Source: a virus. From it: DNA of 20,393 nt. The stretch is taken from positions 1 through 20,393 of the IMG/VR virus record IMGVR_UViG_3300045825_000053. One strand, 5' to 3'. The notes under the pieces were generated by a model. The model was not told where the DNA came from. It was given only the letters and a program-made list of their open reading frames with translations, and did not search any database. Made by a program: the position numbers and the translations under genes. Positions 6,549 through 13,583 of this stretch are shown one piece after another (the first letter of the stretch is position 1; the number at the start of each line of letters is the position of its first letter).

Positions 6549-7919
6549 TTAGCAAGCTACGCGGCAGGACAACTCTCCGTATAAAGGTGCCCATCCAAAC
6601 AGCGTATCAAAGCGAGTAGGCATCTGGTCGTTGTTGATCGTGTATTGAGTTACTACACGAATCGACATGCCACCCTCTTTACTAGAGGCTCTACCAGCAT
6701 ACTCAACACCACGCGGCAGAGGCAGGTCAGCCATTGCCAACGTAAACGCATTCTTGTGGTGCAAGATGTTTTGCGGAGAGCTAACACCAACCGAACTAAA
6801 GCCAATTGCGTAAGGCGTGCAAGTAGCCGTAGTAGAAGCAGTCACGATAGAGCAGTTCTGGAATTGACCAGCAGTGATGATAGCCGGAGAAACAGTCGCG
6901 GAGAAGGTAGTGGAACCAGTACCTCCGCAATCAGCCTTAACCACGAAGGTACGCGGTTTAGAACCGTACACTTGGCGATTCTGAGGATTGACCGGATACA
7001 GACCAGCGATGGAGATTACATCGCCTTTCTTCAGGGCGATGGTTGCGCTGTTGGTCAAAGTGATTGTCGAAGTGGAAGCCCAGCCGGAAGTAAGGATGCC
7101 AGTGTCAGCAGTCGAAGCAGTCAAAGTACCGGCAGTTGCAGCAGCCCAATAACCGGAAGTCTGGGTAGATACGTTTTGGTCAGTTACCCAATCCATACCA
7201 GCGGAATCACGACCCATCAAACCAGTGCGGAACTGTTTGTCAATTGCTTGACCTGGAGTAAACAGACCTTTCAGCGAGTCAACAATCACAGCGCCGGAGA
7301 ACTGCTCCAGAACCATCGTACGATCACCACGCAGCGGAGTACCTTCGGCGGTCAGATAAGCACCACCAAGTAAGTAAGTAGACAGAGCGGATGCCGGAGT
7401 ACCGTAAGTACCGACAATGTTTGCTGTCTCGTTCTTAGCCATTTGCAGGCCTATGTAGTCGATCTTGTTCGCAATTGCTGCAACAGCGGGCTTGATGACG
7501 TTATCAGAGAATGCACCCAGAGAAAGTTTCAGGTCTTTGGTAGTGAAAGCAACATCAACGTGGAACTGATCGCCGTATGGGTTGTTAGTACCACCGGACA
7601 AGCCAGGATTACCAACAATAACCGGAATCGAAGTCTGATTGTAGTCTTCAACATTCAGATTCGAGCCAGATGTACCGATGAAGCGCGGAGGTTTGCGAAC
7701 GTTCAGAGTATCGCCAATCTTCGCACCATCTACTCCGAACGAGTCGTCATATTTACGGGTTACGCCTTCAGCGAATACGATTTCATTTTCAAGAACCATC
7801 AAACTCTCGTTTGTGATCTTGGACATTGTCAGGATGGTGTCTGTTGCGCCAAACATCATGCCCATGCGGGTCATGTAATTGGTGAACAGTACATAAAAGA
7901 AACTAGAGATGAATTTCAT
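6549..7919 (-). CDS. Major capsid protein, P22 gp5-like coat
   Basis: The 456-residue protein shows the pattern of P22-type coat proteins: MSKITNESLMVLENEIVF and GAKIGDTLNVRKPPRF near the N-terminus, FSDNVIKPAVAAIANKIDY in the backbone, IALKKGDVISIAGLYPVN in the middle, and MADLPLPRGVEYAG with SIRVVTQYTINND and DTLFGWAPLYGELSCRVAC at the end. P22 gp5 is 430 residues. The start at 7919 has GGAGCC 8 bases upstream; about 24 residues (MKFISSFFYVLFTNYM onward) precede the region where family members normally begin. In P22 this HK97-fold protein forms the icosahedral shell on the scaffold. Preceded by scaffold, followed by a terminator. Confidence 0.9.
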   Translation of the reverse strand: MKFISSFFYVLFTNYMTRMGMMFGATDTILTMSKITNESLMVLENEIVFAEGVTRKYDDSFGVDGAKIGDTLNVRKPPRFIGTSGSNLNVEDYNQTSIPVIVGNPGLSGGTNNPYGDQFHVDVAFTTKDLKLSLGAFSDNVIKPAVAAIANKIDYIGLQMAKNETANIVGTYGTPASALSTYLLGGAYLTAEGTPLRGDRTMVLEQFSGAVIVDSLKGLFTPGQAIDKQFRTGLMGRDSAGMDWVTDQNVSTQTSGYWAAATAGTLTASTADTGILTSGWASTSTITLTNSATIALKKGDVISIAGLYPVNPQNRQVYGSKPRTFVVKADCGGTGSTTFSATVSPAIITAGQFQNCSIVTASTTATCTPYAIGFSSVGVSSPQNILHHKNAFTLAMADLPLPRGVEYAGRASSKEGGMSIRVVTQYTINNDQMPTRFDTLFGWAPLYGELSCRVAC

Positions 7920-7923
7920 GATA

Positions 7924-7982
7924 AAGGCTCCAAAAGAGTTAAGAAAGTGGGTTTAGCACGCTCAAAAACTCAAAGGAGCCTT
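7924..7982 (-). promoter_or_regulatory. Coat leader hairpin that covers the Shine-Dalgarno site
   Basis: In the minus-strand transcript AAGGCTCC (7982-7975) pairs with GGAGCCTT (7931-7924), and GAGTT (7971-7967) pairs with AACTC (7940-7936), separated by a U-rich internal loop and closed by a 26-base loop. The 3' arm contains the GGAG that serves coat ATG 7919. Free folding would hide the site, so the hairpin may control coat translation or be an RNase III target. Pairing is seen directly; the role is inferred. Confidence 0.6.
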
Positions 7983-8078
7983 CTTTGGATATTCCCCCGT
8001 ATGACGAGGTAGCAGGCTAATTACGCTAGCCAAGCAGTTGTTCTGTCGAACAGGTACGACACAAAACCCCTGTTATAT

Positions 8079-8094
8079 GTTGCAAGAATACAAC
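8079..8094 (-). promoter_or_regulatory. Operator-like palindrome, upstream of coat
   Basis: Minus-strand GTTGTATTCTTGCAAC, followed at once by ATATAAC, which could be a -10 element pointing toward coat. It is one of five copies of the same near-palindrome in the window and lies in the 195-base scaffold-coat gap. A coat-specific promoter with an overlapping operator is possible, but no good -35 is visible. Confidence 0.5.
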
Positions 8095-8114
8095 AGTATT
8101 TCAAAAAGTGCAAA

Positions 8115-9074
8115 TTAAGTTATTTTGCCTGATCTGCGCAAAGCCTTCCACTCGTCAGCGGTTCCAAAAAATTCGCCTTTGTCGTCTATCTTGTTGCTAG
8201 ATAATGCTGAACCTGACTTAATTGGAGAGATTACGGCAGCAGGAGTAGCAAGCGGCTTAATAGCAGGAGTTTTCTTAGTTTCCTTTGTTTCTACCTTATC
8301 CTCCAGCTTGCCGATAAACTTGTACATCTTGTCCAATGTCATGCCATTCATCTTCTCGACTTCAGTAGGATTCTTAGCCAGGAAGTAACAGATTTCTGGG
8401 CCTACATCCGAATCCCTCAGGGCTTCCCTAGCCTCATTGGATACCATTAGCCCGCCTGCGTTATCCATAGTCTCTTTGAAGTCAGGAATGGAGGTTTTAG
8501 CCAATTCCCAACGAGAATCCCAGTTAGTATTCTTCTCTTGTTGTTTTTTTGCAACAGTTTCATTCTGGAGTCTGGTTGACTCTTCGCGCTTGGTATTGTC
8601 GGAAGTCCACTCTTTGAGTGCTTTGGTGAATTCCTTAATATCTGTGAACTGTTCCGGCTGTGGCTCTGGGTCTTGCTCAGTCTTTACAGGCTCGTACTTG
8701 TCTTTGAGTGCCTGAATCTCTGCTGCAATCTTAGCGCGTTCTTCCTTGAGGGTTTTTGCCTCTTCTTGAGCCTTGGTTGCCTTCTCTTCAGCTTCACGCT
8801 TTGCAGCAGTCAGCTTGGTAAAACGCTCGTTGATGCCGTGTTTCTTCTTCTCATCCAACTCTGGAGCATCATGGGTTGGGTCTTCTTTTGACTTTGCTTC
8901 TTCTTCTTCCGCTGCCTTAGTCTCGGCTTGCTTTGTCTCGATTTCCTTTAGTTCCTTTGCTGCAATCACTTCTGGGTCGGTTTCGTTTGGTATTCCAAGC
9001 TCACGGTTCAGATGTTCGTTGTAGTTATCTTGCGTGATGGTAATAATATCGGGTCGATTTTCTACTTCTGACAT
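8115..9074 (-). CDS. Scaffolding protein, P22 gp8-like
   Basis: The 319-residue protein is very charged and predicted helical. Long Lys/Glu/Ala coiled-coil stretches cover residues about 35-75 and 85-135, with a second helical region around 150-260 and a Pro/Ala linker near 270-285. The C-terminus (FGTADEWKALRRSGKIT) is compact and basic, comparable to the coat-binding end of P22 gp8, which is 303 residues. It lies between portal and coat, where scaffold is found in P22-like phages. Scaffold guides coat assembly into a procapsid and leaves before or during DNA packaging. GGAGAG precedes ATG 9074. The call rests on composition and gene order. Confidence 0.8.
   Translation of the reverse strand: MSEVENRPDIITITQDNYNEHLNRELGIPNETDPEVIAAKELKEIETKQAETKAAEEEEAKSKEDPTHDAPELDEKKKHGINERFTKLTAAKREAEEKATKAQEEAKTLKEERAKIAAEIQALKDKYEPVKTEQDPEPQPEQFTDIKEFTKALKEWTSDNTKREESTRLQNETVAKKQQEKNTNWDSRWELAKTSIPDFKETMDNAGGLMVSNEAREALRDSDVGPEICYFLAKNPTEVEKMNGMTLDKMYKFIGKLEDKVETKETKKTPAIKPLATPAAVISPIKSGSALSSNKIDDKGEFFGTADEWKALRRSGKIT
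8540..8555 (+). promoter_or_regulatory. Operator-like palindrome inside scaffold
   Basis: GTTGTTTTTTTGCAAC, one of five copies. It encodes part of VAKKQQ in the scaffold on the other strand, so it may be chance from Lys/Gln codons; it nevertheless keeps the outer arms. Confidence 0.35.
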
Positions 9075-9106
9075 GGTTTACTCTCCATAGAGGATTATTC
9101 CCTGAA

Positions 9107-9337
9107 TCAGTCAGGTTCCGTTTGCTTTTGCTTCCAATGAATACCAATAGGATTGCATTCTAGATATCCTATTCCTTCTATCGTTTTTGATTTAATACTG
9201 TCAGAAACGATGCCCATTCCGTCAAATCTGGCTTTCTCACACTCCATTAGCTTGCCATGTATTAAATCACGCACTAACTCGCACCTTAAAGTTGCACTAT
9301 CATTAACACAAGAAACGCAATCTGCGCATATTCTCAT
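9107..9337 (-). CDS. Small Cys-rich, probably zinc-binding phage protein
   Basis: The 76-residue protein opens with MRICADCVSC and has further cysteines at 19 (LRCEL), 33 (MECEKAR) and in a late ECNPIGIHW element. This pattern (C-x2-C, a later C, ECEKAR, then C-x-P-x-G) matches a family of small phage proteins whose members are probably zinc-binding and of unknown role. ATG 9337 lies one base after the portal stop, and GGAG lies 8 bases upstream inside the portal end, so translation is probably coupled to portal. I excluded a longer in-frame extension because it overlaps portal. Confidence 0.7.
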   Translation of the reverse strand: MRICADCVSCVNDSATLRCELVRDLIHGKLMECEKARFDGMGIVSDSIKSKTIEGIGYLECNPIGIHWKQKQTEPD

Positions 9338-9338
9338 A

Positions 9339-11396
9339 TTAATGCTCCGCTCTTTCCTTTGCTGCGCCTTCCATATTTCCATGCTCTTTGCGCTCATCAA
9401 TCCTAGCCAGTAATAAAGCCACATGAGCCTGAATCTCTGCAATCTGAAGTCTAGTATCATTATCCACCGCGGTATCGTTTCTCTCTTCATTCGCCCACAT
9501 TTGAGAGTCATGAGCCTTATTAGACTCAACCATCAGCGTGCGCTTAGTCTGACCTTCCTGCTTCATCTGCTCCAGACCTGTCTTGTATTTAAGCTCAGTC
9601 TGTAGTTGTTGGATAGCGTCTTGCATTTGCTTGATGGTAGCGTCAGCCTGTTTCAGCTTCATCTGTACTTGAGGCGGAATGTCACTCTTCTCGTCAATCT
9701 GTGATAGAGGATTAGCAGCAGCTAGACGATCTGCCAGCACATCAGAGCCAGGGAAGTCCATTTGCCTTACAATAAGGTCATCACCAACAGCGCCTACCTT
9801 CTCACCCATCGGAGTGCCAAGCAGCTGCATCATCGAATCTACACCTTGCAGGCGTTTAGAGTCGTATCCTGGGCCGGTATCCATCACAACATCGTAAGTA
9901 CCTACACGTACATCATTCAGGACTGTGGCGATAGCTTGCGAAGTTTCGTCTTGTTGCGGGTCTTGATTGATCTTCACCATGCTTGGCGTGCCATCTTCCC
10001 CAATAATACGGCGAGTGGTCGATTCGTTCAGCACTTTAGGAATGCCAGACAGAATGATACGGGCTGTATGCTTAATGGAACGTGTTAGGTTGTCGTATCC
10101 GTGATAGTTGGAGTTCTCTGACTGGCTACGCTCGGCATTAACAGCCTTACCGGACTTGGCTTTACCTTCTTGCATGTTAGGGTCGAATATACCCATAACC
10201 CTTTGCAGATTCTGGTTTGACAAGAATGCAGCCTCAATACTGCCAGACGGAGGCGGTTCAGGTTGCATACGTTGCGGAGGAGGCGCAGGTTGTCCATCTA
10301 CGTCTGTTGGTTTGTACCGTAGTACAGCGGTAGAGCTTAGATTGGCATTCTTGAATTCTTGCTCATGGCCTTCGTCCTGACCTTCGGCAATCAGCCATTT
10401 TGCCTTTGGAGCAAGGGCGATAGACTCAGTGATTGAGGTATGCCAGAAATTAACCATTCTCTGACTGTCCATTCCTGGACGAACCATGCCTTGACGGAGA
10501 ATCTTGTTATCAATCTTGGTGTTTGTCCAGTAAACAGGCACTACAGGTATCCATCTCCAAGGCAGTACTTTCTCTTCGAGTACATCAAGGGAAGTCTGTT
10601 TGCGCCATTTCACTATGCGCTTTTGGCTATCACGATCACCAATGATCTGTACTCCGTGCATATCAAGCAGCCTTTGTGGGGGCATTTCATCTTCAAACAC
10701 TGAATTTCCATCCGATAGCTTGACTAGCTTCATCGGCTTTCGGTCTACGTAGAAATACTCAGCTATGCGAATCTCATACTTATTCACCCACTCAGGGTTA
10801 TTGTCGCCTGTGTTGTCCTCACTGAAACTAATAGCGTCTGCGCCAGGGTAGAGCTTCTTAAATTCCGTCTTTTTCATCAAGTCTGTAATCAAACACTTTT
10901 CCTGATCTGAGCCATCTGGAAGGCGGGATGCGGGGTCGAAATAGACCGAGAATGGGTTGTCTACCGAGTCAATGAATATATCCTGATCGAAGCTATCTTC
11001 CCGTACATAGTCATTACGGATGCGCCAATATCCCCAGCCCATAGTAGCAGCGAAGTCGAACGCTATGTCATAGGCGTTGTCTGCATCAGAATTAACTTCG
11101 AAGTGACGCATTAGGCCGGTAATTACCTTGGCTGTCTTTGGGTCTGCGAAGTCGTCGACAGGGTGAACTTTGATGCGAGGGCGTTGCTGGCGTTGTCCGT
11201 TTGTTACTTGGCGGATATATGAATCCATCTCGTTGATGGTAAGCTGTGGTCGGTCTAATCCTCGGCTGGCGATTGCGTATTGAGGCCATTGCTCACCGTA
11301 TCGGAACTTAAGGTCTGTTAGAGCAAGGGCGCGTTGATTCTCGTCAGCCTCATTGCTCATTCTCATGAATTCGATTGCGTCATCTACATCAGCCAT
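9339..11396 (-). CDS. Portal protein, P22 gp1-like
   Basis: The 685-residue protein has the P22-type portal pattern: an N-terminal helix (AIEFMRMSNEADENQRALAL), the FRYGEQWP element, LTINEMDSYIRQVTNGQRQ, a WGYWRI strand and FDPASRLPDGSD, WRWIPVVPVYW in the middle, and a long C-terminal helical part with IKQMQDAIQQLQTELKYKTG. P22 gp1 is 725 residues and forms a dodecamer at one capsid vertex through which DNA enters and leaves. TerL lies upstream, scaffold downstream, as expected. AGGGAATAATC precedes the ATG. The C-terminal helix probably corresponds to the barrel of P22-type portals (inference). Confidence 0.9.
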   Translation of the reverse strand: MADVDDAIEFMRMSNEADENQRALALTDLKFRYGEQWPQYAIASRGLDRPQLTINEMDSYIRQVTNGQRQQRPRIKVHPVDDFADPKTAKVITGLMRHFEVNSDADNAYDIAFDFAATMGWGYWRIRNDYVREDSFDQDIFIDSVDNPFSVYFDPASRLPDGSDQEKCLITDLMKKTEFKKLYPGADAISFSEDNTGDNNPEWVNKYEIRIAEYFYVDRKPMKLVKLSDGNSVFEDEMPPQRLLDMHGVQIIGDRDSQKRIVKWRKQTSLDVLEEKVLPWRWIPVVPVYWTNTKIDNKILRQGMVRPGMDSQRMVNFWHTSITESIALAPKAKWLIAEGQDEGHEQEFKNANLSSTAVLRYKPTDVDGQPAPPPQRMQPEPPPSGSIEAAFLSNQNLQRVMGIFDPNMQEGKAKSGKAVNAERSQSENSNYHGYDNLTRSIKHTARIILSGIPKVLNESTTRRIIGEDGTPSMVKINQDPQQDETSQAIATVLNDVRVGTYDVVMDTGPGYDSKRLQGVDSMMQLLGTPMGEKVGAVGDDLIVRQMDFPGSDVLADRLAAANPLSQIDEKSDIPPQVQMKLKQADATIKQMQDAIQQLQTELKYKTGLEQMKQEGQTKRTLMVESNKAHDSQMWANEERNDTAVDNDTRLQIAEIQAHVALLLARIDERKEHGNMEGAAKERAEH

Positions 11397-11398
11397 GA

Positions 11399-11575
11399 TT
11401 ATTCCCTATCCTTAAATGGTCGTCCCAGCTTCTTCTTAATGCGTATTATCTCCCTTTTTTCTTGTTTTTGTTGTATTTTTACAACATTAACACCACGTAC
11501 CTCGTCTATCTCTTCTTGGGAAAACTTTGATTCTTTGTAGAGGGCTTTTATTGCCCATTTAGGTATGAAGGTCAT
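11399..11575 (-). CDS. Small basic protein, unknown
   Basis: The 58-residue product (MTFIPKWAIKALYKESKF start) is rich in Lys/Arg at its C-terminus (REIIRIKKKLGRPFK, with a GRP core that recalls AT-hook-like sequences, though only weakly). ATG 11575 forms an ATGA overlap with the gene upstream; a longer frame to 11614 would overlap that gene by 43 bases. Its end lies 3 bases before portal. A DNA-binding role is possible, but no family is recognised. One copy of the palindromic motif lies inside it (11470-11485). Confidence 0.55.
   Translation of the reverse strand: MTFIPKWAIKALYKESKFSQEEIDEVRGVNVVKIQQKQEKREIIRIKKKLGRPFKDRE
11470..11485 (+). promoter_or_regulatory. Operator-like palindrome, perfect arms
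   Basis: GTTGTATTTTTACAAC has two fully complementary 6-base arms around TTTT and is the most symmetric of the five copies. It lies inside the small gene before portal, about 75 bases upstream of portal ATG. Confidence 0.5.
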
Positions 11576-11775
11576 TTCACGTTTAAAGCAATAATTGGGG
11601 GCGTAGTTGCCCACTCCATAAACTCTTTTGGTGGAACTTCAGTCCATCCGGCAGCATGAAACATCTCACAGTAAACATGATACGCATGGGCTATTTCATC
11701 ATCCAAATGAGAACTGAACTCTGAAGGATAAGCATGGCGCAGCTTCTTTATGGTCTTAGACTCGTAATCTCTCAT
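11572..11775 (-). CDS. Small protein, unknown
   Basis: The 67-residue product (MRDYESKTIKKLRH start) has a helical middle (DDEIAHAYHVYCEMFHAAGW) and ends in PPIIALNVK. I chose ATG 11775 over a GTG at 11784 because AAGGG lies 8 bases upstream and the ATG overlaps the preceding stop as ATGA. It ends by ATGA into the 58-residue gene. It lies between TerL and portal, where phages often hold small accessory genes; no function is recognised. Confidence 0.6.
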   Translation of the reverse strand: MRDYESKTIKKLRHAYPSEFSSHLDDEIAHAYHVYCEMFHAAGWTEVPPKEFMEWATTPPIIALNVK

Positions 11776-11786
11776 CCCATCCACCC
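11772..11786 (-). repeat. 15-bp direct repeat, copy 2
   Basis: GGGTGGATGGGATGA on the minus strand, identical to 11951-11965. It contains the Shine-Dalgarno GGG, the TGG-ATG-GGA-TGA end of one gene (Trp-Met-Gly-stop) and the ATG of the next. Confidence 0.8.
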
Positions 11787-11954
11787 TTGCTTACGTGAGA
11801 AGTCATCCAGACTAAGCCTTAAATCCTCTATCGTGAAGTTTTCTTCTTTTAGTTCTGGGTGCTCGACTGTGCTGATATTTTCAATATTATGAGTTGACGC
11901 ATATTCACGCTTAATAATATAAGTAGTCAGTAATGCTCTGAGGTTGTCAGTCAT
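11772..11954 (-). CDS. Small acidic protein between two direct repeats, unknown
   Basis: The 60-residue product (MTDNLRALLTTYIIKREYAS start, ending in RKQGWMG) has helical segments and a hydrophilic middle (EHPELKEENFTIEDLRLSL). Its last four residues GWMG equal the last four of TerL because both ends are coded by the same 15-bp repeat. ATG 11954 overlaps the TerL stop (ATGA) and has GGGGGG 8 bases upstream. Exact loss of one repeat plus this gene would leave the following gene fused to the TerL end in the same ATGA arrangement, so it looks like an inserted or duplicated cassette. Family not recognised. Confidence 0.6.
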   Translation of the reverse strand: MTDNLRALLTTYIIKREYASTHNIENISTVEHPELKEENFTIEDLRLSLDDFSRKQGWMG

Positions 11955-11965
11955 CCCATCCACCC
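11951..11965 (-). repeat. 15-bp direct repeat, copy 1
   Basis: GGGTGGATGGGATGA at the TerL stop, identical to 11772-11786. The copies lie 179 bp apart, start to start, and bracket one small gene. Confidence 0.8.
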
Positions 11966-13282
11966 CCCAACGTAGTCTTGCTCTGATTGCACTTTGGCTT
12001 TCCTTGGTTTAACTATTCCAGGGAATATCTCAGTAAGCGCCCAAACTAGCGCATCTGCCCTATTTGGGGACCCTGCGCCGATATATCCCATAGTTGAAAA
12101 TGATGTTAACTCATCCTCTAAATCTCTAAAATACCCGACATGCCTGATCTTGCCTTGCTCATACAGTGACGAGAATGGCTCTGCTCGTACTACCTTACCT
12201 CGGCTTGCAGTAACAGACTTGTACGGGGTTCTAGGTCTTGCGGTCTTTATGGTCATTTCAACCATCGCCCCCCCATAATTCTGCTCACCCACAATAATAT
12301 CCGCTTCATGGCGTTCGTAGGCTGTTGTAGCTATATTTCCCCATGTTGATGGACCAGCTTTAACCGTGCAGTCTTCCAGTACATAAGCGTTACCATCTGT
12401 ACCTAATCCAGCCACTATGATACCGATTGCGTCATTGTCAGCGTTGTCAACATCACCACTACCAGATGGGTCAACAGCTACCACTATCCTCTGCATATCA
12501 GGCAGCACGCCATCCATGTGCCGCCATTTGTCGATAGTTTCATCAGTGAATAGCCCATTTGGATTTTCGTCTGTAAATTCCCCAAGCAAGAACCGTTTTT
12601 GCAACCTAGCCGATAACCCCTTCAATGTATCAATGTAGCTCTTTGGAAGGTTATCTTCATTATCTTGCGGGTTCATCTGCAAGTAACCAAATATCTCTTT
12701 GTGATTCGGTATCGGCATCTTGGTATCTGGGTCTATCCCCTGTACGAATACCTTATATGTCCAATGCCCCTTTCCTGGGGGGTTGCAGTCGTAGAACATC
12801 TTCAATGGTAATGGAAACGGTTCTTTACCCTCGATCTCACACAAACAGACTTGGGCAAGGCGAGTAACAGCCAAGTCCCTTGAAGCCTTTGGTATCTGTG
12901 AACACTCGTTAAGGTAGATGGTGGCGAACTCTTGCCCTAATATCTTTTCTGTGCGCTCTTTGTCATCTAGTCCGCCTATCCATATCTCAGATTGATTAGG
13001 GAAGTAAACAATACCCTTTTGTTTATCTATACTAACCACTACATCAGGAAAGCACAGCTTCATCACTTTAGGTAGGGTATCCATCAGGATTGAGGCTACC
13101 GCAGCGTTATACCTAAACCTGAGAATTGCGTGTCTACTTCCCGGTGCCTTAATCGCCCTTACGCATATCCGGCGAACAATAACAAACGTCTTGCCGCTTC
13201 TTGACCCGCCAAACAACATAACATGCTGAAGTATGCCATTTAGAAGCTCATTAGCCTTTAGCTGACGATCTGTTAGCTTCAT
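11951..13282 (-). CDS. Terminase large subunit
   Basis: The 443-residue protein is the ATPase/nuclease motor of head packaging. Walker A is GGSRSGKT (residues 25-32), Walker B TIYLNE (121-126, catalytic Glu126), and a coupling-type motif is YDCNPPG (164-170). The RNase H-fold nuclease begins with VAVDPSGSGD (Asp271), continues with IIVGEQN (Glu333) and closes with NRADALVWAL (Asp410). The three acidic residues fit the expected metal site. P22 gp2 is 499 residues, so this is somewhat short but complete. It overlaps TerS by ATGA. The last residues GGWMG are encoded by the 15-bp repeat. Confidence 0.95.
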   Translation of the reverse strand: MKLTDRQLKANELLNGILQHVMLFGGSRSGKTFVIVRRICVRAIKAPGSRHAILRFRYNAAVASILMDTLPKVMKLCFPDVVVSIDKQKGIVYFPNQSEIWIGGLDDKERTEKILGQEFATIYLNECSQIPKASRDLAVTRLAQVCLCEIEGKEPFPLPLKMFYDCNPPGKGHWTYKVFVQGIDPDTKMPIPNHKEIFGYLQMNPQDNEDNLPKSYIDTLKGLSARLQKRFLLGEFTDENPNGLFTDETIDKWRHMDGVLPDMQRIVVAVDPSGSGDVDNADNDAIGIIVAGLGTDGNAYVLEDCTVKAGPSTWGNIATTAYERHEADIIVGEQNYGGAMVEMTIKTARPRTPYKSVTASRGKVVRAEPFSSLYEQGKIRHVGYFRDLEDELTSFSTMGYIGAGSPNRADALVWALTEIFPGIVKPRKAKVQSEQDYVGGWMG

Positions 13283-13530
13283 CCGTCAATGTCTGATTCC
13301 AGAAGTCCAACCAGGAAAGGTTTATTGTTTAGGTTTCCGTGCTCGATGTTGGCTAGCTTGGGATGTACATAAGGAGCCGCGCCCTTTGCTGCATCCATGC
13401 GGGCAGAAGTCTCTAAAGACTCGTCCCGCATTACCTTAAGCATAAATTGAAGCGGAGTTTCGCCAGACTGCTCAACCTGTAGTTGGAGTTTTCTGGTTAC
13501 TTTATTTCTTGATCCTGCTGGTCTAGCCAT
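13279..13530 (-). CDS. Terminase small subunit-like protein
   Basis: The 83-residue protein has MARPAGSRNKVTRK followed by TPLQFMLKVMRDESL and ARMDAAKGAAPYVHPKLANIEHG. This pattern is common in small phage proteins just upstream of TerL that are annotated as small terminase or terminase-associated. Small terminase recognises the packaging site and regulates TerL. P22 gp3 is 162 residues, so this is about half length; it may be only the DNA-binding part. No Shine-Dalgarno site precedes ATG 13530; instead the upstream 50 bases hold two palindromes. The end overlaps TerL by ATGA, which supports the pairing. Confidence 0.7.
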   Translation of the reverse strand: MARPAGSRNKVTRKLQLQVEQSGETPLQFMLKVMRDESLETSARMDAAKGAAPYVHPKLANIEHGNLNNKPFLVGLLESDIDG

Positions 13531-13537
13531 GATATTT

Positions 13538-13553
13538 GTTGTTTATTTGCAAC
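13538..13553 (+). promoter_or_regulatory. Operator-like palindrome A before terS
   Basis: GTTGTTTATTTGCAAC, ending 8 bases from terS ATG, in the position where a ribosome site would be expected. Paired with the copy at 13565, 27 bases away start to start. This could be an operator, a TerS-binding pac-like site, or both. Confidence 0.55.
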
Positions 13554-13564
13554 TTTTTGAGTTT

Positions 13565-13580
13565 GTTGTATTTTTGCAAC
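13565..13580 (+). promoter_or_regulatory. Operator-like palindrome B before terS
   Basis: GTTGTATTTTTGCAAC, 35 bases upstream of terS and 4 bases before the groES stop. On the plus strand it is followed by TATAAT, but no minus-strand-specific promoter is obvious. Confidence 0.55.
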
Positions 13581-13583
13581 AAG

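Noticed and set aside
6645-7373. 242-codon plus-strand frame opposite coat
   Set aside because: It is the antisense of the coat gene, with Ser/Arg/Thr bias typical of a shadow frame.
11787-11950. CRISPR-like array from the repeated GGGTGGATGGGATGA
   Set aside because: Only two copies, 15 bp each, with a coding gene between them; no array structure.
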